Source: Nitrospira_G sp035457545 (lineage in GTDB: Bacteria > Nitrospirota > Nitrospiria > Nitrospirales > Nitrospiraceae). From it: a DNA stretch of 14,535 nucleotides. The translations under genes and the position numbers were made by a program. Shown piece by piece: positions 6,858 to 13,868 of this stretch. The notes under the pieces are model-generated. The model did not search any database and was not told where the DNA came from. It saw only the letters and a program-made list of their open reading frames with translations. Position 1 is the stretch's first letter. Each line of letters opens with the position of its first letter. Location of the stretch: positions 1-14,535 of the forward strand of contig DATIBM010000347.1 in assembly GCA_035457545.1 (NCBI GenBank), read 5' to 3'.

Positions 6858-7535
6858 ATGAAGGGGAGAGAACTGGCGCCAGGTGGGATGAATCGGAGGA
6901 TGACATGTGCCGCGATCGGAGTGTTCGTGTTTGCGATGGCGGCAGGGGGCTGCGCGAGGCTGCCCTATACGACGCAGACCATCCACGAGGATCAACGGGT
7001 GGTCGTCACGTTGCAGCAGGAAATCGACGCGCCGGCCTATACCCATCCGGTTCAGATATCGGATCAGGACTTGTCCGCCATTCTCAGGGGGTTTTCGTTG
7101 CGGAAGCCGCAACGGTTGCCGCTTCGCTGGTTTGCGGAGGAGGTCCCGCCGACGCCGCTGTTCCGCGAAGACGAACTCGGTGTGTTGGTTGGGCCATTGG
7201 CGAAAGGCCTTCGGAAAGCCGGGCCGAACGAGCGCGTTCATTTTGAGTTACGGGCGCCAGGCAACAACCCTCATGACGAGTGGGATACGACGGCCGGGTG
7301 GATGGCCATCCGTGAGCCTTTCCTGCGACTCGAGGTGGACTACCATCACGTGCAAACGCCGAGACAGAAGTCTTCTCCCTACGATTACAACTATCCCACC
7401 CCGCCCCCGACCAAGAGCGAGTACCTCCTGTATTTCGAACCGGGCAGGTTCTGGGGAGCGGCGCCTGGTTTCGAGAAGCCCGTGTTGCGGTACAGGGACT
7501 TTCTTCCAAGCGCGCCCATCGTCCCGATGAAGTGA
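6858..7535 (+). CDS. Predicted lipoprotein of unknown function in the oxyanion cluster
   Basis: The 225-aa product starts at an ATG 4 nt after AGGAGG (6848-6853). An N-terminal signal sequence with a short basic region (MNRR), a hydrophobic core and AMAAGGC places the lipidated cysteine at C32, a somewhat atypical lipobox. The mature protein is about 190 residues, rich in Pro and aromatic residues, with a YDYNYPTPPPTKSEYLLYFEP stretch near residues 175-195 and no membrane segments. I do not recognise the family. It lies 64 bp before the porin gene on the same strand, so it may be a porin partner or an outer-membrane accessory protein; this is inferred from context only. Confidence 0.8.
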   Translation: MKGRELAPGGMNRRMTCAAIGVFVFAMAAGGCARLPYTTQTIHEDQRVVVTLQQEIDAPAYTHPVQISDQDLSAILRGFSLRKPQRLPLRWFAEEVPPTPLFREDELGVLVGPLAKGLRKAGPNERVHFELRAPGNNPHDEWDTTAGWMAIREPFLRLEVDYHHVQTPRQKSSPYDYNYPTPPPTKSEYLLYFEPGRFWGAAPGFEKPVLRYRDFLPSAPIVPMK

Positions 7536-7599
7536 TTCTCGCGATTTATTCGATACCGGATTATCCGCGCGAACATTCATATCTCGTTCAGGAGGATTT

Positions 7600-9315
7600 A
7601 TGAGGAGCAGGTTCCGGTGCCTGACAGAGCCAGGTTTCTGGGTGACCGTGGGGTTCATCGTCACAGCCGTTGCGGGGGGTGTGAGCCTCCCTCAAGCCAT
7701 TGCCGCGGAGTCCGGACGCCTGGTTGAGAAGGATGGAAAGCTTGTGTTTGTCGAAAGCACCGATCCGGCGATCAAGCTATTGCTGGACCGCGCGCTCAAG
7801 CAGGGCCTGATCACGAAGGAAGAATACGAAAAGGTCGAAAAAGAGTCCGAAGAGCGGGCCTATGCGCTCACGCCGACTTTCAAAGGCTGGTATGACCGCG
7901 GATTCAACCTCTCGATGAACGACAATGCGTTCTACCTGAAAATCCGATTTCGCGCGCAATTGCGCTATACGCAGCGTTTTCGCAACGACGCCTGGCGAGA
8001 TCCCGGAGACGCCAAGAACTTTCCGGAACTGCTGGGTGTGTTCGGGGATTACCGTGCGAACCGGTCGGACGAGACCGGCTCCAGCTTCAATGTGCGTCGC
8101 GCCCGCTTGTATTTCATGGGGCACCTGTTCAATCCCGACTTCAAATATTACGTGCAGCTTGCGGGGGAGACGGCGGAGAACTCCCAATCGCCGGGCTCGG
8201 TCCGGGTCATGGACCTGAATTTGTCAAGCACGCACTTCCCGCTCTTTAATATCCAATTCGGTCAATACAAGGTCTACTTCAATCGCGCGCAGATCAATTC
8301 GACGGCCTCCATGCAGTTTGCCGAACGCGCGTTGGTGATGGACGCCTTCACAGCCAGTGGATTAGACCGCCGGGACATCGGCATCACGATCATGAACGAC
8401 GAGGAGATCTATCCGGTCAATTACTATGTCGGGATCTTCAACGGCGCCGGGCCGAGCTTCAATCGCATCGGCGGATTCTTCAGCGAGCAGCCTACGGAGA
8501 ACTGCGGCGGAGGCACGACCGGGCAGAATCCCTTTCCTTCTCCGGCTAGCTGTCCGGCGCCTCAACGGAATATCAATGCCAACCTTCGAAACGACATCAA
8601 CCAGCTCATGTATGTGGCGCGCGTGAACTGGAACATCATGGGACGGCCTGGATATGGAGAAGGTGATCTGGCCTATTCGGAGACGCCTCAAATGGCTGTG
8701 GGGGGCGGGTTCTCCTACAATCCGGCGGTCAATGCCAGCTCCAACAGTTCCTACGTCGGTACGGATCTGGCCAACCTGAATTTCCGACGACAAATCGCGG
8801 CGTTTGGCAACGCCCGGCAGCTCGGCTGGGGAATCGTGGATTACGCCACTTGGGCGCTTGACGGCGTGTTCAAGTACCGCGGATTTTCGCTTCAGGGAGA
8901 GTATTACTTCAAGAACGTGACCCGTCACGAGAAGGGCCTGCCCTGCATGAATACCACCTGCACCCAGACCGCGCCCGGGCTGCTCGGCAATGCGACCGGG
9001 TGGTATGTGCAGACCGGCTATTACGTGATCCCTCGCTATCTGGAGATCGCCGGCCGTTATGCCTACTGGGACCCCGACACCAATTCGGCCGACGACCTGA
9101 TCAAGCAAGTGGACCTGTCGCTCAACTGGTTTTTGAACGGCACCTATGACCATCAGATCATGGTGACCTACAGCAACATCGCGATGGGCACGGGCGGCTA
9201 CGCGATCGGCCGCAGCGCGCCCCTTCCCCCTCAGTCCGGAACCATCCCGCTCGACGCCAGAGGCGGGACATTGATCGAAAACATGATCCGCGTGCAGTAT
9301 CAGATTTTCTTCTGA
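7600..9315 (+). CDS. Outer-membrane porin, OprO/OprP (phosphate-selective porin) type
   Basis: The 571-aa protein follows an excellent ribosome binding site (GGAGGATTT then ATG). A signal peptide ends near residue 36 (AIAA). A short helical segment follows (about 55-88; LLDRALKQGLITKEEYEKVEKES), then a long beta-rich region with alternating aromatic and polar residues (FYLKIRFRAQLRYTQRF, RRARLYFMGHLFNPDFKYYVQL) and a C-terminal Phe (IRVQYQIFF), the usual BAM-recognised outer-membrane barrel end. The pattern RARLYFMGHLFNPDFKYYVQ near 167-186 and INSTASMQFAERALV near 232-246 are typical of Porin_O_P-like proteins. Oxyanion passage is suggested by its place inside a mod locus. Cysteines C302/C318 and C449/C454 fall in two predicted surface loops and could form disulfides. 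Specificity for molybdate, phosphate or nitrite cannot be told from sequence. Confidence 0.85.
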   Translation: MRSRFRCLTEPGFWVTVGFIVTAVAGGVSLPQAIAAESGRLVEKDGKLVFVESTDPAIKLLLDRALKQGLITKEEYEKVEKESEERAYALTPTFKGWYDRGFNLSMNDNAFYLKIRFRAQLRYTQRFRNDAWRDPGDAKNFPELLGVFGDYRANRSDETGSSFNVRRARLYFMGHLFNPDFKYYVQLAGETAENSQSPGSVRVMDLNLSSTHFPLFNIQFGQYKVYFNRAQINSTASMQFAERALVMDAFTASGLDRRDIGITIMNDEEIYPVNYYVGIFNGAGPSFNRIGGFFSEQPTENCGGGTTGQNPFPSPASCPAPQRNINANLRNDINQLMYVARVNWNIMGRPGYGEGDLAYSETPQMAVGGGFSYNPAVNASSNSSYVGTDLANLNFRRQIAAFGNARQLGWGIVDYATWALDGVFKYRGFSLQGEYYFKNVTRHEKGLPCMNTTCTQTAPGLLGNATGWYVQTGYYVIPRYLEIAGRYAYWDPDTNSADDLIKQVDLSLNWFLNGTYDHQIMVTYSNIAMGTGGYAIGRSAPLPPQSGTIPLDARGGTLIENMIRVQYQIFF

Positions 9316-9421
9316 TAGGAGATTCCGATCGAACGAGCACCGTCGGCGAATCGTCATCATGGCCGTGGAAGCGGCAGGGCATGACGTTGAGCAGGACAAA
9401 ACAAGAGTGTTAGGTTGGTCA

Positions 9422-9445
9422 CATTGATCATTGATGATCATTGAT
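9422..9445. repeat. Triple CATTGAT repeat / TGATCA-N4-TGATCA upstream of modA
   Basis: CATTGAT occurs at 9422-9428, 9429-9435 and 9439-9445, and two TGATCA palindromes are separated by TTGA. The block sits just before the modA ribosome binding site (GGAGG, 9448-9452). It may be a regulator site in the modA leader, or chance; no matching copy was seen elsewhere in the window. Confidence 0.35.
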
Positions 9446-9457
9446 GCGGAGGAAGAC

Positions 9458-10261
9458 ATGAAGCTGGTCATGAGACGACGATCGATATTGAACCTGAGCG
9501 GGCGTTGGGTGATGGCGATGGTCCTCGTCGCGCTGTGGACTCCATGGACCGCCTGGGCCGGCGATCTCACCATTGCGGCCGCCTCGGATCTCAATTTTGC
9601 CTTCAAGGAACTGGTCGGCGAATATGAGAAGAAGACCGGCGAGCGGGTCAAGTTGACCCTGGGGTCATCCGGGAATTTCTTCTCGCAGATCCAGAACGGC
9701 GCGCCGTTTGATCTGTACTTCTCGGCCGACATCGCCTATCCCAAGAAACTGGAGGAGGCCGGCCTGACTGTGCCGGGGTCGCTCTACAAGTATGCGGTCG
9801 GGCGGATCGTCGTCTGGACTCCGTCAGGATCGGCTCTACCGGTGGAGAACCGAGGGATCGAGGTCCTGCTCGATCCCTCGGTCAAGAAGATCGCGATCGC
9901 CAATCCCAAGCACGCGCCCTACGGCCGGGCCGCGGTGTCGGCGATGGATCATTTCAAGCTGCATGAGCGGGTCAAGGACAAACTGGTGCTCGGGGAGAAT
10001 ATTTCCCAGACGGCGCAGTTCATCGAATCGGGAGCCTCGGATGTCGGGATCATCGCCCTATCCCTCGCCTTGGCGCCCGCGATGAAAGCCAACGGAAAGT
10101 ATTGGGAGATTCCAGCCGACGCCCATCCGCCGCTGGAACAGGGGGCCGTGATCCTCAAGAGTTCGTCCAATCAGGACCGCGCCAAATCCTTTCTGGAATT
10201 TCTCAAGGGGCCGGAAGGCAGGACGATCATGACGCGTTATGGTTTTACACTGCCCTCGTAA
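9458..10261 (+). CDS. modA: Molybdate ABC transporter periplasmic binding protein ModA
   Basis: The 267-aa protein starts at an ATG 5 nt after GGAGG; in-frame TTG/ATG codons at 9431 and 9434 lie in the repeat block and lack a binding site. The signal peptide (basic MKLVMRRRS, hydrophobic MAMVLVALW) is cleaved near AWA-GD (residue 34-35). ModA hallmarks are in place: TIAAASDL (38-45), LGSSGNFFSQI (69-78), GAPFDLYFSAD (81-91), IANPKHAPYG in the C lobe and ESGASDVGIIALSLA. These Ser/Ala/Tyr-rich loops bind molybdate or tungstate oxyanion through main-chain and hydroxyl groups. It is the canonical binding partner for ModB/ModC downstream, although a small lipoprotein gene and mop are inserted between them. 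Confidence 0.93.
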   Translation: MKLVMRRRSILNLSGRWVMAMVLVALWTPWTAWAGDLTIAAASDLNFAFKELVGEYEKKTGERVKLTLGSSGNFFSQIQNGAPFDLYFSADIAYPKKLEEAGLTVPGSLYKYAVGRIVVWTPSGSALPVENRGIEVLLDPSVKKIAIANPKHAPYGRAAVSAMDHFKLHERVKDKLVLGENISQTAQFIESGASDVGIIALSLALAPAMKANGKYWEIPADAHPPLEQGAVILKSSSNQDRAKSFLEFLKGPEGRTIMTRYGFTLPS

Positions 10262-10265
10262 ACTG

Positions 10266-10655
10266 ATGGAACCAAACAGGCATGAAAGCCGAGCCTCGAT
10301 TCGTTCACTGGCGTTGGCCCTCTGTTGGTCAATGGCGACAGCCGGCTGTTCGGATGCGGTCACGATGGTGCGGGAAACGCCGTCAGGAGGGGTGGTCTCC
10401 TATTCCTACAAAGAAGACCGAGGCGGCCATCTGATGTCGCCCTATCGGCGGGAAGCCGACGCGCTCATAATGCGGAAGTGTCCAACCGGCTATCGCATCG
10501 TGCGGGAAGGGGAGGCGCGCGGCTATTCGAGCGTCTCCGGCATCAGGGAAGGCACCGAGGACGAAGGCATCGGACGGAAATGGGGCGTCCAGTTCGAATG
10601 CAAGGCATCGCAGGGTCAAGAAGGACAGCCCATTGACGGGCGTGGCGGGCGGTAA
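10266..10655 (+). CDS. Small predicted lipoprotein, unknown function
   Basis: The 129-aa product begins 4 nt after the modA stop with no ribosome binding site of its own, which suggests translational coupling to modA. A signal sequence with ALALCWSMATAGC puts the likely lipidated cysteine at C28. The mature part contains KCPTGYRIVREGEARG (71-86) and WGVQFECK (106-113). The cysteines C72 and C112 could pair. This CP-GY-x-IV-x-EG ... FxC pattern is shared by small envelope lipoproteins of unknown role, as far as I recall. An upstream in-frame start at 10239 would overlap modA and is less likely. Confidence 0.65.
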   Translation: MEPNRHESRASIRSLALALCWSMATAGCSDAVTMVRETPSGGVVSYSYKEDRGGHLMSPYRREADALIMRKCPTGYRIVREGEARGYSSVSGIREGTEDEGIGRKWGVQFECKASQGQEGQPIDGRGGR

Positions 10656-10717
10656 CAGGGCCATCCCTGATGAATGCGAAGAGGTCGTTCGTCTGTTCTT
10701 AACCAAGGAGGACACTC

Positions 10718-10921
10718 ATGAAGCTGAGCGCGCGCAACCAATTTCAAGGCACGGTGACCAAGATCACGGAAGGCCAGGCGATGGCCGAGGTGGTGGTGAA
10801 GGTTGGAACGCTAGAGTTCATTGCCGCTATTACGGAAGGGTCGGTCAAAAATATGGGGCTCAAGGTCAACGATCAAGTGACCGTCGCGATCAAGGCAACC
10901 GAGGTGATGATCGGCAAGTAG
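10718..10921 (+). CDS. mop: Single-domain molybdenum-pterin/molybdate-binding protein (molbindin, TOBE/Mop)
   Basis: This 67-aa protein is one complete Mop (TOBE) domain: MKLSARNQFQGTVTKI at the N terminus, a central EVVVKVGTLEFIAAIT strand pair and VNDQVTVAIKATEVMIGK at the C terminus. Molbindins assemble as hexamers that bind molybdate at subunit interfaces and are thought to buffer or store cytoplasmic molybdate. It has a strong AAGGAGG ribosome binding site 6 nt before the ATG. It lies between the lipoprotein gene and modB, so it is part of the molybdate locus. The same domain type occurs at the C terminus of ModC here. Length and motifs agree with the family, with no sign of decay. Confidence 0.93.
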   Translation: MKLSARNQFQGTVTKITEGQAMAEVVVKVGTLEFIAAITEGSVKNMGLKVNDQVTVAIKATEVMIGK

Positions 10922-10929
10922 GGCCTCCG

Positions 10930-10959
10930 TTGACATTCGCGGAATCGCCTTCCTACCAT
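10930..10959 (+). promoter_or_regulatory. Candidate promoter for modBC
   Basis: TTGACA (10930-10935) is followed after 18 bp by TACCAT (10954-10959; four of six matches to TATAAT). It lies 8 bp after the mop stop and about 45 bp before the modB start, so modBC may have a promoter of their own in addition to read-through. Confidence 0.35.
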
Positions 10960-11003
10960 GGCCCGCCCGTGCGGTCGGTCACCCGAGGGAGGTTCCCACA
11001 CTC

Positions 11004-11678
11004 GTGAATTGGACGGCCATTCGTCTCACGCTGGAACTGGCGCTGTTGACCGCCGCGATCCTGTTGGTCGTCGGACTTCCGATCGCCTACTGGCTGACCT
11101 ATTCGCGCCGGCGCTGGAAATTCCTGGTCGAGTCGGTGGTCGCGCTCCCGCTGGTGCTGCCGCCGACCGTCCTGGGATTCTACATCCTGGTCGCCATCGG
11201 TCCCCACAGCCCGCTGGGCCGCTGGTACGCGGAGCTGGTCGGGCATCCGTTGCCGTTCACGTTTGAAGGACTCTTGTTCGCCTCGGTCCTGTACAGCCTG
11301 CCCTTTGCCGTGCAGCCCTTTGCCTCGGGGTTTGAACAGGTGGATCGGCGCTTGATCGAGGCCTCCTGGACCTTGGGCCTGTCCAAACTGGCCACGTTTT
11401 TCAAGCTGATCATTCCGCTCTCGACTGCCGGAATCGTCACCGGGTTTGTCCTCAGCTTCGCCCATACGCTCGGCGAGTTCGGCGTGGTGCTGATGGTGGG
11501 CGGCAATATCGAGGGGATCACGCGCACGGTCTCCATCGAGATTTACGACGACGTGCAATCCTTGAACTACGCGGCGGCGGCGAAGACGGCGGCGCTGCTG
11601 CTGGGGATCTCGTATCTCGTCCTGCTCGGCGTGTACGGCCTCAATCGCAAAATGTGGGCGGCATGGCCGCAGAAATAA
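11004..11678 (+). CDS. modB: Molybdate ABC transporter permease ModB
   Basis: The 224-aa inner-membrane permease starts at a GTG, with GAGGGAGG 11 nt upstream, a rather long spacing. It shows about five hydrophobic segments and the binding-protein-dependent permease signature: EASWTLGLSKLATFFKLIIPLS (EAA loop, about 129-150) that docks on ModC, and SFAHTLGEFGVVLMVGGN (about 160-177), highly typical of ModB. It forms the channel for molybdate and works as a dimer. It overlaps modC by 16 bases (25 if modC starts at the GTG 11654), showing tight coupling. Confidence 0.95.
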   Translation: MNWTAIRLTLELALLTAAILLVVGLPIAYWLTYSRRRWKFLVESVVALPLVLPPTVLGFYILVAIGPHSPLGRWYAELVGHPLPFTFEGLLFASVLYSLPFAVQPFASGFEQVDRRLIEASWTLGLSKLATFFKLIIPLSTAGIVTGFVLSFAHTLGEFGVVLMVGGNIEGITRTVSIEIYDDVQSLNYAAAAKTAALLLGISYLVLLGVYGLNRKMWAAWPQK

Positions 11679-12748
11679 GCCTCGATTTCCGCAAGATCTT
11701 TGCCAACAAACTGACGGTGGAGGCTCGGCTCCAGATTCCGTTGCACCCTCCCTCGGTCGTGATCCTGTTTGGTCCATCCGGGTCGGGAAAGACCACATTG
11801 CTGAGATGTCTGGCCGGATTGGAACGGCCGGACGACGGGACGATTCAATTCGACGGCGAACGGTGGCTTGACCTCCGAGAGGGCATTGTCCGTTCGCCCC
11901 AGGCCCGCGCTCTCGGTTATATGTCGCAGGACTATGCATTGTTTCCCCATTGCACGGTGGCCGGGAATCTGGCCTTCGGCCTCCGCGCGCTTTCGAGAGC
12001 CGAGCGGCGTCAACGGATCACGGAAACGCTGAAGCTCTTGCATATCGAGGATCTGGCCGATCGGCGTCCGGCCCAACTGTCAGGCGGGCAACAGCAGCGG
12101 GTCGCACTGGCCAGGGCCATCGTGCGGCGGCCACGGCTTCTCTTGCTGGATGAGCCGCTCTCGGCGCTGGATGCGCCGACACGCGCCCGTTTGTGCGGCG
12201 AGCTGCGCGGGCTGCTCAAGCGACTGGCGATTCCGGCGGTGGTCGTGACCCATGATTGGGCCGAAGCGCTTTCCCTGGGGGATACGATGGTGGTGATGAA
12301 TCGCGGCCGCATGGTGCAAACCGGGGCGCCGCAGGAGGTGTTCACCCGTCCGTTGGATGCGGAGGTGGCGCGGGTGGTGGGGGTCGAGACCGTGTTGCCG
12401 GGGCGGGTGGTCGAAGAGGCTGAGGGCCTCGTCACCGTGGAGGTGGATGGATTACGGCTGGCGGCGATCGGGTCGGAAGGTCTCGCGCAGGATGTGTTCG
12501 TCTGCATTCGCGCGGAAGATGTGGTGTTGGAGCCGGCTCAGTCGGGCGTCACGAGCGCGCGCAACCACCTGCTCGGCCGCGTCACGGATATTCAATCGAT
12601 CGGGGCCTTGGCCAAGGTGCGCATCGATTGTGGGTTTCATCTTACGGCCTTAGTCACCCGCTCGGCGCTGCTGGATCTTGGGCTGCAGCCGGGTGTTTCC
12701 GTCAAGGCCGCCATCAAGGCGGGCGCCGTCCATCTGATCTCCCGCTGA
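11663..12748 (+). CDS. modC: Molybdate ABC transporter ATP-binding protein ModC
   Basis: From the ATG at 11663 the protein is 361 aa (a GTG at 11654 adds three residues). Walker A is GPSGSGKTT (37-45), Q-loop SQDYALFPHC (Q89), signature LSGGQQQR (139-146), Walker B LLLLDEP (159-165) and H-loop THDWAEAL (H197). The last 60 or so residues (from ARNHLLGRVTDIQSIG) form a TOBE domain that binds oxyanion and can inhibit transport when molybdate is plentiful. It energises ModB. It starts inside the modB coding sequence without a clear ribosome binding site, so it is probably translated by coupling. Intact and of normal length. Its 3' end overlaps a possible small ORF on the opposite strand by 35 bp. 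Confidence 0.95.
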   Translation: MAAEISLDFRKIFANKLTVEARLQIPLHPPSVVILFGPSGSGKTTLLRCLAGLERPDDGTIQFDGERWLDLREGIVRSPQARALGYMSQDYALFPHCTVAGNLAFGLRALSRAERRQRITETLKLLHIEDLADRRPAQLSGGQQQRVALARAIVRRPRLLLLDEPLSALDAPTRARLCGELRGLLKRLAIPAVVVTHDWAEALSLGDTMVVMNRGRMVQTGAPQEVFTRPLDAEVARVVGVETVLPGRVVEEAEGLVTVEVDGLRLAAIGSEGLAQDVFVCIRAEDVVLEPAQSGVTSARNHLLGRVTDIQSIGALAKVRIDCGFHLTALVTRSALLDLGLQPGVSVKAAIKAGAVHLISR

Positions 12749-12941
12749 CGGCTTCGCGGGCCGGCTCCGTCGGAATCAAGGCGCGTGCAACCATCGCGAC
12801 GATGATCGTGCGATCTTTTTCAGCGGCGCCCGCACGCTGGCTGATCATCTTCCGGACCGCCTCACGCACGACAACCAAGCTCCCGTTTGTTGCAGACTTC
12901 CTCTCTCGTTCCAGAGTCCAATTCCGGGCCCGGAACGTCAT
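12714..12941 (-). CDS. Possible small protein, unknown, convergent with and overlapping the modC 3' end
   Basis: A 75-aa frame begins at an ATG preceded by AAGGA four bases upstream (complement of 12946-12950), and runs to a TGA inside the modC end (35-bp overlap). The product is highly charged (MTFRARNWTLERERKSATNG...) with a helical central part (VVVREAVRKMISQRAGAAEK) and no signal peptide or membrane segment. Codon third positions are fairly GC-rich, as in neighbouring genes. It follows the broken TPR gene on the same strand by 46 bp. No family recognised; it could be a chance frame. Confidence 0.4.
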   Translation of the reverse strand: MTFRARNWTLERERKSATNGSLVVVREAVRKMISQRAGAAEKDRTIIVAMVARALIPTEPAREAVSGRSDGRRPP

Positions 12942-12987
12942 GTGATCCTTGGAGCGGCCTGTTTGGGCCAGGAAGACTTGCGGCCGT

Positions 12988-13560
12988 TCACCCTGGAGGA
13001 GGCTCACTCGCATCTAAAGACTTGTCGTCTCGGTGCTTGGACCGTATCTTAAACGCTCGAGTCAGTAATTCTTGGGCTTCCTCCTCTCGGTGCGCTTTTT
13101 TGAGGACAAAGGCCAAGGCTTCTAAGTTGGCGGCTACATCCAAGTGGTCGGGGCCAAACACCTTTTCATTGATCTTCAGTGAGAGCTGGAGCTGGTGTTC
13201 CGCCTCGGCTTACCGGCGCTGCACGGCATAGAGGCCTCTTAGTTTGCTCAGAAGCACCGCGATCTGAGGATGGTCCGGGCCCAGGGCGTTCGATGTGATC
13301 TCGAGTGATGTCTTTAGCAGGGCTTCGGCTTCGGAATAGTTGCCACGTCTTGCGAAGGTTGATGCCCTCGCGGTGAGGGCCATTGCGGCCTTTGGAGGGT
13401 TCTCTTCGCGATCCGGTCCGCTGATCGTCAGGATGGGCTGCGAGCCCTCACTGGGGCCTTGTTGCCATCTGGTCTCCACGCTCAGGGCGTAGACCGGCTC
13501 AGAGATCACGCTCAAAATCGCCGCAGACGTTCGAGCAAGAATACCCCGGCATGTGCTCAA
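12988..13560 (-). pseudogene. Tetratricopeptide-repeat (TPR) protein gene broken by a nonsense codon
   Basis: On the minus strand a frame from about 13560 encodes tandem TPR units of the 42-residue kinesin-light-chain type: RRGNYSEAEALLKTSLEI then LGPDHPQIAVLLSKLRGLYAVQRR. A TAA (13210-13212) then interrupts, and the same frame continues directly with AEAEHQLQLSLKIN, FGPDHLDVAANLEALAFVL and EEEAQELLTRAFKIR to a TGA at 12988-12990. The stop falls exactly where TPR units usually carry Tyr before AEAE, so a Tyr TAC/TAT to TAA change explains it. The first 50 or so residues are not TPR-like, and no good start or ribosome binding site precedes the TTG at 13560, so the 5' part is probably also lost or decayed. 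Such proteins are protein-interaction scaffolds; the original partner is unknown. Confidence 0.75.
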
Positions 13561-13868
13561 ATGACGCCCTCCTCGGCTACTCTCAGCTACTATTCATCCA
13601 GCTCAACCCTCCCTTTTCACACGCCAGCAAGCTCTATCCCTTGCCGTACGCCCCTACGATCCGTCACCGCTCTATTACGGGATGCCACCACGCGACCGTC
13701 CGGGTCAGCCACGTCGCTCGGCGGTTCGTCATATTGTCTCAACGCATGTGCGACGGCAGGCACGTGATTGGAAGATGGATCCTGTTGATCCGCTCTCAAT
13801 GTTCGTGGTGGTCCAAACGACCGGTTCTCCTGTTCTACCGCTCAGGCTCAGCGGCGTCTGATCTTAGT
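13561..13868. other. Gene-free stretch between the TPR remnant and the right-edge binding-protein gene
   Basis: I find no convincing gene or RNA in these 308 bases. Open frames on both strands have low-complexity or implausible products. A short hairpin CCGCT-N7-AGCGG (13838-13854) lies just downstream of the minus-strand binding-protein stop, but no T-run follows, so a terminator role is unsupported. The stretch may be decayed 5' sequence of the TPR gene. Confidence 0.4.

Noticed and set aside
8362..9732. 456-codon minus-strand open frame across the porin and modA start
   Set aside because: Spans two well supported genes on the other strand and lacks recognisable domains.
593..10717. Sigma-54 (-24/-12) promoters as targets for the NtrC-type regulator
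   Set aside because: Checked the intergenic gaps for GG-N10-GC in a TGGCAC-N5-TTGC context; closest strings (for example near 931-946) have wrong spacing or lack the GC.
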